Below the pieces are notes generated by a model, which was not told where the DNA came from, searched no databases, and saw only the letters and a list, made by a program, of their open reading frames with translations. A DNA stretch of 40,509 nucleotides, from the NCBI GenBank assembly GCA_032718475.1, contig JAUCBJ010000432.1, forward strand, positions 1 to 40,509, given 5' to 3'. This document shows, piece by piece, positions 10,403 to 20,496 of this stretch (position 1 is its first letter; each line of letters opens with the position of its first letter). The DNA comes from Nemertoderma westbladi. Taxonomy: Eukaryota > Xenacoelomorpha > Nemertodermatida > Nemertodermatidae. A program made the position numbers and the translations under genes.

Positions 10403-11643
10403 ATACGTGTTCGCGCTTTTGAAGACCTTTAGCAGTTTAACCTGCCAAAATTTATATGTCTTTTAGTTAATTAAAACACCTTTAGCATACGCCAATAAGT
10501 TATGCTAATAAACAAAAACATTAGCCGAAGCCAGCCCATGCGCGATCATTCACCCGATGGATCTACACCCGGGAGGCTGAATTCGGATGCTTAGATTTTA
10601 TTATTGCAGTGTAAGGTTGCAGTGTAAACCTATTGTATTATTCGATAGATCACTAATAATTAATTTCTGACAGATATTATTAACTTTCGGGAAATATTAA
10701 CAGTTCCTTTAGGACGTGGCGCTCTATCTATTTAAACAGAGCTAGGACTTATACTAAACACAACGATAAGGCTTATGATTAAAGTATAAGTCGCATTCTT
10801 TAGGAAATGCTTTGTTACCAGTCACATCACACTCACAATCATGCACACTATTCTGCCGACCGTCAGTATATTTGATCACACATAAAGAGAACAGCAATTG
10901 ACTCAGGTAGTGTCTACTAAATAACATTAGATTCAATACACACCACATTGATATAAATCGCAATTGTTATATATAGCCCGCCTCTCTAACCTGTAGTGTA
11001 TCAAGAAAATTGGGAATTTTGGGTGATTTATCCGTATTCTCCAAAGAGCAATATTTCCATCAACAAATAGATACAATTAATAACTGACGGTAAATAGCAG
11101 TACAAACAATATGATTAGTGCAGTTAAATTAAGTGAGGTAACACCGCCGGTAACAGTTATACTTTCTATAATCTAAGCAGTTTTACTAGAGTTCTTAGAG
11201 CCGGTGTTTCTGGCTTAGACAGCAATAACAACAAAGTATCAAGTAAAAACAGTAAGACTGAACACTCTCCTTATGATCGGCTGAAAAGCTACACGTCGAC
11301 AGGAAAAATCGCTCTGATTGGCTCAAGCCAAACAAAGAACCATGCGTCCAATGGCTGTTTCCATGTCAGCAACCAGCTGTTAGATGTCGTAATATGAATC
11401 ATCACGGCTAAGCTGTGAAAGGCAGTTGGTGCATTACAGGTTTTTTGCCTTACCATGTCCGCCAAAACACGTATATAGCAGAATGACTTTTATGTCCGTT
11501 AAAACACCTGTAACGGTACCTTGCGGGCGAGGGGAATATATATACAGTTAGAGAACCTTTTTAGAGTATTCCAGCGCCTGGGGGGAAACTGGATTGCGAA
11601 GCAAAAGGGGCCAGTTATATCCCACAGAAGCTTTTACAATACG
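10403..11643. mobile_element. Solo LTR (copy 1) with ATACG target-site duplication
   Basis: The 1231-bp LTR occupies 10408-11638, beginning TGTTCGCGC and ending CTTTTACA (TG...CA ends). It is flanked by a perfect 5-bp duplication ATACG at 10403-10407 and 11639-11643, the size expected for LTR integrases. It is nearly identical to 22746-23976, and a diverged relative with its own TSD sits at 35572-36757. Inside are TATTTAAA near 10727 (TATAAAA at the equivalent place in copy 3) and, on the minus strand, TATATATA near 11540. Orientation is therefore not settled from promoter motifs; the neighbouring gag in the tandem copy argues for minus. No internal coding region separates its two TSDs. Confidence 0.85.
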
Positions 11644-12097
11644 AGACGAGGAGAAGAAGAAGAAGAGCGACGTACCATGCGGAATCGTACCCACTACTTC
11701 CAAAGAGATGTGAATACCATGCCACCGATTTACCCTTATTCTAAGGTGGGAGTTCGGCATACTGTATATTTATTACACAAGAGGATAGAGGGGGTAAAGG
11801 TGATGGGGGGGGGGGGGGGGGGTGGTGTTAAGTATAGAGTGTGAATTGTAGAGGGTGGGGGGGTATGAAGATTAGTTTAAGTAACAGTATGAAAATCGCG
11901 AGAAATAGATGGGTAAGTATTAATAATTCAGCTGATATTTTTCCTGATTAATACTCAATATATAGTGGTAGTAAAATATACATGGTGAAGTAATTATAGT
12001 AAAGTAAAGTTTACTTAAACTATTAGGCCAGGGAATACTTACAAAGTCTGACAATTTTTACGATTGCTCACAAATTATTTTATGATTACTCACAAAT
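11644..12097. other. Right flank of solo LTR; purine tract and 18-bp G run
   Basis: Contains GAGGAGAAGAAGAAGAAGAG at about 11647 and a G run of 18 at about 11805-11822. The segment is repeated at 23982-24430, where the G run is 13; that is the only difference I found by eye. A short stretch near 12029 (GGCCAGGGAATACTTACAAA) is related to 29618-29637. No gene seen. Confidence 0.5.
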
Positions 12098-13750
12098 CTT
12101 CCACCAGTACCTACCTCTATCAGTTGGTGACGACTAACAGACTCCATGGCTTCCACCAGTACCTACCTCTATCAGTTGGTGACGTCTAACAGACTCCATG
12201 GCTTCCACCAGTACCTACCTACCTCTATCAGTTGGTGACGACTAACAGACTCCATGGCTCCCACCAGTACCTACCTACCTCTATCAGTTGGTGACGACTA
12301 ACAGACTCCATGGCTTCCACCAGTACCTACCTACCTCTATCAGTTGGTGACGACTAACAGACTCCTTGGCTTCCACCAGTACCTACCTCTATCAGTTGGT
12401 GACGACTAACTGACTCCATGGCTTCCACCAGTACCTAACTCTATCAGTTGGTGACGACTAACAGACTCCTTGGCTTCCACCAGTACCTACCTCTATCAGT
12501 TGGTGACGACTAACTGACTCCATGGCTCCCACCAGTACCTACCTCTATCAGTTGGTGACGACAAACAGACTCCATGGCTTCCACCAGTACCTACCTCTAT
12601 CAGTTGGTGACGACAAACAGACTCCATGGCTCCCACCAGTACCTACCTACCTCTATCAGTTGGTGACGACTAACAGACTCCATGGCTTCCACCAGTACAT
12701 ACCTCTATCAGTTGGTGACGTCTAACAGACTCCATGGCTTCCACCAGTACCTACCTACCTCTATCAGTTGGTGACGACTAACAGACTCCATGGCTCCCAC
12801 CAGTACCTACCTACCTCTATCAGTTGGTGACGTCTAACAGACTCCATGGCTTCCACCAGTACCTACCTACCTCTATCAGTTGGTGACGACTAACAGACTC
12901 CTTGGCTTCCACCAGTACCTACCTCTATCAGTTGGTGACGACTAACTGACTCCATGGCTTCCACCAGTACCTAACTCTATCAGTTGGTGACGACTAACAG
13001 ACTCCTTGGCTTCCACCAGTACCTACCTCTATCAGTTGGTGACGACTAACTGACTCCATGGCTCCCACCAGTACCTACCTCTATCAGTTGGTGACGACAA
13101 ACAGACTCCATGGCTTCCACCAGTACCTACCTACCTCTATCAGTTGGTGACGACTAACAGACTCCTTGGCTTCCACCAGTACCTACCTCTATCAGTTGGT
13201 GACGACTAACTGACTCCATGGCTTCCACCAGTACCTAACTCTATCAGTTGGTGACGACTAACAGACTCCTTGGCTTCCACCAGTACCTACCTCTATCAGT
13301 TGGTGACGACTAACTGACTCCATGGCTCCCACCAGTACCTACCTCTATCAGTTGGTGACGACAAACAGACTCCATGGCTTCCACCAGTACCTACCTACCT
13401 CTATCAGTTGGTGACGACTAACAGACTCCATGGCTTCCACCAGTACCTATCTCTATCAGTTGGTGACGACAAACAGACTCCATGGCTCCCACCAGTACCT
13501 ACCTACCTCTATCAGTTGGTGACGACAAACAGACTCCATGGCTCCCACCAGTACCTACCTACCTCTATCAGTTGGTGACGACAAACAGACTCCATGGCTC
13601 CCACCAGTACCTACCTACCTCTATCAGTTGGTGACGACTAACAGACTCCATGGCTTCCACCAGTACCTACCTCTATCAGTTGGTGACGACAAACAGACTC
13701 CATGGCTTCCACCAGTACCTACCTACCTCTATCAGTTGGTGACGACTAAC
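12098..13750. repeat. 52-56 bp minisatellite array (copy 1), about 31 units
   Basis: Unit CTTCCACCAGTACCTACCTC, TATCAGTTGGTGACGACTAA, CAGACTCCATGG. Units differ by an optional extra CTAC (52 or 56 bp), CCATGG/CCTTGG, CTTCC/CTCCC, GACGACTAA/GACGACAAA/GACGTCTAA. The same variants in the same order occur at 24431-26083. The array ends abruptly at 13750, where the sequence switches to CTAAC-rich DNA not found after the second copy. Confidence 0.97.
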
Positions 13751-13779
13751 AGTTAAACTAACAATTAACAACTAACTAA

Positions 13780-14423
13780 CTAACTAACAATTAAATCTGC
13801 AATACGCTCAATAAATTTCCATCGCCGGTTGTTCGTGGAAATAGGAACAGCGGACGTTTGTGTCCATGGGCGTAACATGGTCTCTCGATGCGCATAACCG
13901 ACAACGTTGCCGAGAAACATAGTTGGCATGGCGATAATCGTACGCAGTGAGACACTGTGGACCTTGATACCATTCTAGGATGTAATCATTGTCGCTGTTC
14001 CGAGCGCGATAGGCTGAATCTCCTCAGATTCTAGGCATATTGGTTCGTCTTCCCAGTCTGTTACGAATAGAATTTTCGTGATCTATTCTCGGTTTATCGT
14101 TACGACTCCGCTGGGTATGATATTTAAATAGAACCATTTCCCTTTAGGGTGTCTACATCGTCCGTATCATGTAAATCGATAGGATGGCCGGTAGTTAAGA
14201 AGTCCATACACGTACCATTACGATGCGTATAGCGAGCGGTTAATTTTCGATAGTCCAATTCACGCGTAAGTTGCTCTTGGGACATCGGCGGTTCGATATA
14301 ACGACCATCGTCCTCCGTAATAGTCGGATCGGCTTCACCGCGTATCAAGCTATCCACAAACGCTTGTAAAGGTAGAGTATATCGCTCTCTAATACCAAGG
14401 TCATCTTCTATTAATTCCGTCAT
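13780..14423 (-). pseudogene. Broken unrecognised coding region downstream of the BEL gag/protease
   Basis: A true ATG at 14423 opens a 99-residue frame (MTELIEDDLGIRERYTLPLQ...) ending at 14124. Its composition looks like protein-coding DNA. From about 14140 a second frame on the same strand continues with plausible protein (KGKWFYLNIIPSGVVTI...), interrupted by one stop after TINRE and another after ATMITS, then reading on to a stop at 13780-13782. The simplest reading is one ancestral ORF of about 215 residues with a frameshift and two nonsense changes; a short intron is an alternative. It lies on the same strand and 3' of the BEL gag-protease, so it may be an extra ORF carried by that element. 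I do not recognise the family: it is not obviously integrase or RT, and it is not cysteine-rich like typical envelope proteins. Confidence 0.5.
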
Positions 14424-15233
14424 ATCTGCTATCTGAGTTTATTAATATTAGTATGAGTCAATATTTAGGCAAGCGGGCGTCGCTGCCTACTAGTCTTTGA
14501 CCCCGGACAGTGGGTTTCTCAGCGCCGATGTACCGTTGTCGCGGTGTTTGCGCCAACATGTAGCAACAGCACGACAACGATAATCGACACAAGTCCCACC
14601 ACTGTCCGTCCCAAAGGCTTGAATCCACTTGAGGTTATCTCGGTAGAGTTAGGCTACTTTACAATTGCGATTAGCTACTGTAAACACACTTTAGTAGTAT
14701 CATTCACCTATAAACGCACAAATTCCATACAATCATTACTTACTGCACACATGCAAGCCATTTTGTCCGTTAGTCATTGTCTTCCAGAATGTCACGTTAT
14801 TACTATGTATCCTTGGATACTAATAGTGCGCTATGTATTCTCTTATGCTACGCAATGGGGCAAGCCTTTATTGTTCCTTTAACTTGCTTCTAATTCCAGC
14901 GTGGGTGTTGCCATGGTGACATTATGGAAAACTAGCGGTAGAATTAGGGTAATTCTCATGCATACAGATCTGGGATGTTATTTAATAGTAATTCTTTAAT
15001 TGTCAATATCCTCTTTATGCATGATTTTTTAAATTTTATCGGCTATTGACTATATGTTGGAGATTCTCACACTCTAATACACTCAATATGAATCTCCGCT
15101 CCCATGATCTATTAATTACTGGAATTTTGGGAATGTTATAAATTGCACAAATGACAATTTATGAAATTCATTTGAATATGAATTTAAATTTATTCCCGTG
15201 AATTTTATTATTTGATGTTAAATTGACATAAAT
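14424..15233. other. Spacer with no recognised gene; one RFX X-box-like site
   Basis: No coding region is supported; a plus-strand open frame at 14544-14882 has no recognisable motif. GTTGCCATGGTGAC at 14907-14920 resembles the bipartite RFX X-box (GTTGCC plus a weaker second half), but a single match has little weight. Confidence 0.35.
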
Positions 15234-15505
15234 TTTATTCCAGAGCATATCTGGGGACTTAGGATCCTTAATTCTATAAAATAGTCCTTCTAAGAATATC
15301 GGTAAATACTGCGATATCTTAATTGACTAGAAATTTTAAAGGATCGGAATTTTACAGATTTTAATAAATATTAAATTAATATTTAGGATGGGCACCGATT
15401 TATTCCAGAACTTGTCTGGGGACATTAACCACTGATTCTAGAATTTGTCTTTCAAGTATATCGGTGGGTGCCGCGATATCTTAATCGACTAGAATTACAG
15501 GTGGT
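15234..15505. repeat. Diverged ~165-bp tandem duplication
   Basis: Two direct copies starting TTTATTCCAGA at about 15235 and 15400 share TCTGGGGAC, a TTCTA(A/G) block, (A/G)TATCGGT, GCGATATCTTAAT(T/C)GACTAGAA. Spacing is about 165 bp. It may be part of the 3' non-coding region of the LTR element. Confidence 0.7.
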
Positions 15506-16046
15506 CAAAGGGTTTAACAGATTTATTTTGCGTTATACGCTACTGTTAAAGGGACATCACACTACTATATATATTATTTAATATAAGGTAGAAGAGCAAT
15601 ATCGCACGAAGCAATGTCAGTGTGAAGAGGCAAGTCGTTTCCAAGGTCTACCCAGAGCTTGGTTTAGCCGAGACACGAGGATCTGAACTTTGCATTCCTA
15701 ATACTCTGCCTACCAATAATACTTAAATATAGTAGTGGCTTTATTGTACTTTAATAAGTACGGACATTTCATCTTACTGTAGTCACGTATTTATAATATG
15801 ATACGGACAGTAAGGAAAGAGAAAAATAATTATTTCTTGCCGTCGCACTAAATATATTATAAGTAATTACGTACGTAATAAACACGAATATATTGCACTA
15901 ATTTACTAAATAATCGCTAAAAATAACATTCTACTAAATAAAATTAAAGAAAACGATTATAATAAAATTACATAATAATACATACATAAATATAAAATAA
16001 AAAACAAATATAAAATGATATAGTCACACACCCACTCCATATGTTA
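15506..16046. other. AT-rich spacer 3' of the BEL ORF
   Basis: AT-rich sequence with no gene recognised. No integrase motif could be followed here in any frame, although the BEL polyprotein would be expected to continue with it. Confidence 0.4.
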
Positions 16047-18459
16047 TTATGTTATGGAGTCCCTAGATATTTGTCGGATTAGGGAAGTGGTCGTAGGAAG
16101 AGTATCTTGCCTTCCATAGTTTCCGGACAGTTTTTGGTCTCTTTCCAGTAAACATAAACGACCAGCTGGGTGATTGGGTTGTCGTGTTACTTTCTCCGCT
16201 CCCTTGGCCTGTCTAATCTCCGCCGGGTTAAGGTGGGGAGGCCATTCATCTTCTTCTTTACTTAGGGAGTCGGGTCCACCTAACCAGCCGGGAGTATCTA
16301 TCCGTTCTTGAGGAGTCGCTCCTCTGGAAGCGATGTCGGCTAGATTAATCATCTCGGGGCGATGTCTCCATTGATCTTCATTGGAGTTAATACCGTCATT
16401 ATCTGAGGAGTATGGTGTTCCCTCAGTTAGTTCGTCCACTTCACTGCTCTCCACTTCCCAACCATTTATCTGGCATATTCTTTCTGGTGGTAGTCTCTCT
16501 TCGAGAGTTCTGCGGGAAGGACCAGTAAAGTACCAACCTACTCTAGTTCTTACCGCATAGGTTTGTAGTGGCTGCGGTTGAGCAGGTCGTTTTTCCAATG
16601 TCTCGAGCGCCTCGTGCGCGTTTTGGCCGATAAGTATTTGCACTCCAGGATAATCCGTCTGGAATCGAGGTATTTTAAGTTGTTGGATGCTCTTGTCCTC
16701 GTTCCAGTTATAAGGCTCTACTTGGGTATTAGCGAAGTTCTTTATAGCTACCATTTTTACTGACCTTATACTTTGTTCTCCTAATTTATCCTGTGGGGTG
16801 GACAACGCACCTACATAGTAATCTGCCGTTATGGTAGATTTCCAAACCTGCATAATTCCGGACATATTCAACTTAGTTTGGAATTTGGGTTGTCCAGCAA
16901 AGATATCTTCGGCTAGTTCTTGATCGATGAATGTTCCTGTGCTGCCGGAGTCAAGGAGTGCGTTCACTATGTAACTTTTGTTGGGACCGTGAACTCTTAC
17001 CTGCACTACAGGAAATTCTCTGATTCCTACATTGGAAGTTGGAGTTTTCCAAGATGGTGGTTTGTCAAAAGTAGTTGGGGGAAACTCATTGGTGGTGTCT
17101 TTTTCGTAAGTAAGTGCTCGATACACTGCGGTATTTATTAGGTAACAGGATTCGTTGGCGTCGGAGAATTCGTCCGTATAGAATCCTTCCCACTCAGAAC
17201 TTTGGTCAGTGTCGTTCACATCACTGAATTGGACATGTGATTTGGGCTCACTTACCTGACTCGGGCTGTTTCGTTCGAATTCACTTTGTAACAAGATGTG
17301 ATGTTTCGCACCGCACTTTGCACACTTTATGTCGGAGTAACAGGTTCGCCGCTGGTGTCCGCGTCTGAGGCAATTATAGCATAACCGCTTGTCCCACACA
17401 ACTGTACGTCTGTCTACAAGGGATTTCTTTAGGAATTCCGCACACGCACTCAAACGGTGGGGCCCGTCGCACAGCGCACAGTTGGGTTTAATGTTACTCA
17501 CCTTATTTTGGGTGACGTTATGCACTCTAGTTCTTTCTTCGGGCTTTCTTCCGTGTACTCTGTTAGGAAACTGAAGAGGAGTCTTAGCAACCTGTTCTCT
17601 CCTGTCATGGGTTCGAGCTTTAGATTTACTTACGTCCTTTGAGGTCTTGTTAACATAGTAAAATTTCTCGGTGTCTTTCCCGCTGTCTTCTTCTTGAGAA
17701 GCTTGGCTTTCGCCGTCATCAGTATAACACACCGGTGTTACTCTTCTCCTAGAAACGGGTTTCTCACTTACCTTATTTTCCGGTGTTTTCTCTCTGGATT
17801 GCTTTAGGAGTTGTAATTTCACTTCGCCATCCAAGAATGACATGAGATCAGCCATGGTAGGGTCTCGTTGTTGTTGTTCCATCGTATATAACACCTTCTT
17901 GTCCCAGCGTGTACCTACTCCACCCTTGGGCAAAGTAGATGCTAAGGCTCCTACAACCATAGAATTCTGGTATTCATGAGACTTACCTAACCAATCTAGT
18001 TGTCTACAGATCTCCTGAATCTCATCGGAAAACTCTATAATCCCGCTGCTAAGAAACTTTCGGGGGGCCATTAATTTCGCATATAAATACCTAGCTATGT
18101 TATTCCTATTACCATACCTGATGTTTAGTGTATCCCAAACTTGTCTTAATCCATCTGGATGTCCAATAAATTTTAACGCCATTGACTTGGGAGGTCCTTC
18201 CAAGCACTCGATGAGGAATCTAAGTTTCTCTCCGTTGGATAACACAGAGTTCTGTATGTTATCTTTATAATATTCATTAAAAGGTAACCATTTCATCTCA
18301 TCTCCATTGAACTTGACTATCTCTCCAACCTTTACCGCTTGACGGGCTTCGGTTCTAGCCATTTGACGCGTAAAACTTTCTTGGGCCATCGTGTTATTGA
18401 ATATCGAGTTATCGGTATATAAATTTCTCGAATTATTATCAAGTCTATTGGGAATGTCA
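16047..18459 (-). pseudogene. BEL/Pao gag-protease ORF (downstream part), RT/RNase H deleted
   Basis: A long open frame with BEL/Pao order. Residues are numbered from 18488, where the in-track Met lies within an inserted transposon. Residues 47-225 are the gag core (VKFNGDEMKWLPFNEYYKDNI, then ...LEGPPKSMAL...). A CX2CX3HX4C zinc knuckle lies at 337-349, a second knuckle (CX2CX4HX4C) at 370-383, and a CAKC at 389-392. A retropepsin-like protease with ALLDSGSTGTFI is at 510-521. After about residue 685 the frame jumps to WRHRPEMINLADIASRG and GWLGGPDSL, the very end of BEL RNase H. The RT and RNase H core (several hundred residues) is missing in frame, and it stops without integrase. It therefore cannot be autonomous but could still make a structural protein plus protease if the upstream hAT insertion were absent. 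Confidence 0.88.
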
Positions 18460-19812
18460 TTAACAACTAGTGTTGAGAACTGAATCAATTTTGACTAATT
18501 TCAGTTACAGTTACAGTTTCAGTATTCAAAGTTTTGCATTTCAGTTACAGTTACAGTTTCAGTATTCAAAGTTTTGCATTTCAGTTACAGTTACAGTTTC
18601 AGTATTACAAAGTGTAACATTTCAGTTACAGTTACAGTTTCAGTATTACAAAATTGAGCATTTCAGTTTCAGTTACAGTTTCAGTTATAGATTCAATATA
18701 TATGATCTCATGTAGTAAGCAGTCATCTGAAACTAAAAATGAGGCACTTTAATATATTACTGTTATATACGCTAATAATAATGTTCATTACGAAACGTCC
18801 TCTTTCTAGAGCTAATAGGTAGTTGTTGTAGGAAAGTTGGACCCACTCTATGGTAATATTTTGTAACTAATATACTGATAGTAAGTAATGAAAGTGGCAC
18901 GTCACAAGATCACACTAAGCACCCACATTTTACTGTACATCTTGTTTCAGTGCTTGTACAGTACTGTTATCATTTATTGTTTTGGTTATAAAGCCATGCT
19001 TCTGAATCCTGCTCATTTTCCTTAATTCGTAATTTGTTTTAGTAATCATATATTTATTGTTTTGGTTAGACCCACCTCGATAAGCTGCTCCTTTCAATTT
19101 TAAGTTTAATTTTGTAATTTATAATGGTAAACTTGATCAAAATTTATTTTCCAGTGTGCCTCTAGTGTGATTGTGATATTAATAGTACCGGTAACATTAA
19201 TAATTAATAATGTAAAATATATATCCGTTAATATCCCTCTACCATTAGGCCTAACTTTTCTTTGTTTATCTAAAACATTTACATTTAATATGAAGCAAAA
19301 GTGGTGATAAGGCTGATAATAGTCTAATAGTTGAGACAGATAAACATAGACTATATGCTACTGTAGATCTTCGTTCACTACTTGACTCGCCAAATAAATC
19401 ACATTTGAGCTAAGTGGGCAATGGGTCTTTGATTTTATATTGTGTAATATTATGGTTTTGTTCAGAAGTGGAAAAAATTAGATTGTTTTTTATAACAATG
19501 TTTTAAAAATGATACCTATGGTAACCACTGTTATTCATTTATTAAACTATACTCTATACTTTATTACAATACTGTTTTAAATGCTCATTCATGTTAATTG
19601 TGTGATTGAGAACTGCATCGGAATTTGTTAGTTTCAGTTTCAGTTACAGTATTCAAAATACGTAATTACAGTTTCAGTTACAGTTACAGTATTCAAAATT
19701 CGCAATTACAGTTACAGTTATAGTTACAGTATCAAAAAAATCATCAAAACCATTCAGTTACAGTTGCAGTTACAGTATAATTACAGTTACAGTTCTCAAC
19801 ACTATTAACAAC
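18460..19812. mobile_element. hAT-like non-autonomous transposon inserted in BEL gag
   Basis: Perfect 15-bp terminal inverted repeats TAGTGTTGAGAACTG (18468-18482) and its reverse complement (19790-19804) enclose 1337 bp. They are flanked by a perfect 8-bp target duplication TTAACAAC (18460-18467 and 19805-19812). TSD size and the TAGTG tip fit the hAT superfamily. Both subterminal regions (18503-18690 and 19630-19790) are packed with direct CAGTTA/CAGTTT hexamers on the same strand. No transposase frame is present, so it depends on a partner. The gag frame before and after the insertion is the same, showing the element landed in an open gag. Confidence 0.95.
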
Positions 19813-20496
19813 AGGCGTATAATCACCCTTAATAGGGTTTGCTATAGGAGTTTCTACTTCACTAGCAGTATAGATGCGTGTAGGCTCTACACCTTGCGCA
19901 TGTAATACTTCAGACCTAACAGGCTGACACACTGTTACAGGGGTTATTGGTATTCCCTTTTGTAGGTTGACTAATTTGTCGCATTCTAGTGCGATACTTT
20001 GCTGCACTTTTTGCAACTCTAACCTACTTTCCCTTACTGTTCCCTTGAGCTGCTGAACAGTCTCTTCCATTTCCCTGACCTGCTGAGAGGAGCACAAACA
20101 GTGTTCCCTCAGCTGCTCGAGCAGGAGACCCATCTCCCGTCGTCCCTCAGCTACCCACTCAACCGCCGAAGCGGGAGTCGCCAACGTAGTAGCGGGCGAG
20201 CGAGAGACGGGCGATAAATTCTTGATACCTCGCTCGGCGTCCAGGACGGGTTCGGACTCGGGAACAGTCCTACTGGGCACAGGTAGTCTTCTGGTTTGTT
20301 TCTTCAAGTAATCTTGTTTCGCCTGAAGGTTTTCCAGCTCTAGTTGGATAGTCGCTTCAGACGTCTTCCGTTCTGCTTCTGCCACTGCCTCTGCCGCTTT
20401 TCTGTCTTCTCTCCTTTCAAGACACTGTCCAAGTCGACGACTCATTCTAAAACCCTCTAAGAGACTATCTGACAATGTTTGTGTTGTGTCAGACAT
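19813..20496 (-). pseudogene. BEL/Pao gag, N-terminal coiled-coil part
   Basis: The frame begins with ATG at 20496 and runs 250 residues, of which about the first 228 belong to gag; the rest is read from the inserted hAT element. Residues 30-70 (AEAVAEAERKTSEATIQLEL...) and 135-180 (VREMEETVQQLKGTVRESRL...) are strongly charged, heptad-like coiled coils. The same strand and same codon phase are taken up again at 18459, directly after the transposon and its TSD. Thus this is the first part of the gag ORF at 16047-18459. N-terminal coiled-coil regions before the gag core are common in BEL/Pao elements. It is interrupted and so is called a pseudogene. Confidence 0.82.

Noticed and set aside
10754-10963. 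69-residue minus-strand frame within the LTR, repeated at 23092-23301
   Set aside because: It lies in the LTR, is not kept open in the diverged third LTR as far as I can see, and has no motif.
12522-13756. Open frames in the 52-56 bp minisatellite (repeated MAPTSTYLYQL-type peptides)
   Set aside because: They are fragments of repeat units, begin at the CCATGG of each unit and shift frame with the 52/56 length variants.
13755-16046. BEL integrase downstream of the protease
   Set aside because: I searched by eye for zinc-binding HHCC and D,D35E contexts on the minus strand and saw none.
18470-18715. Plus-strand frame with FSYSYSF repeats
   Set aside because: Translation of the CAGTTA hexamer arrays of the hAT-like element.
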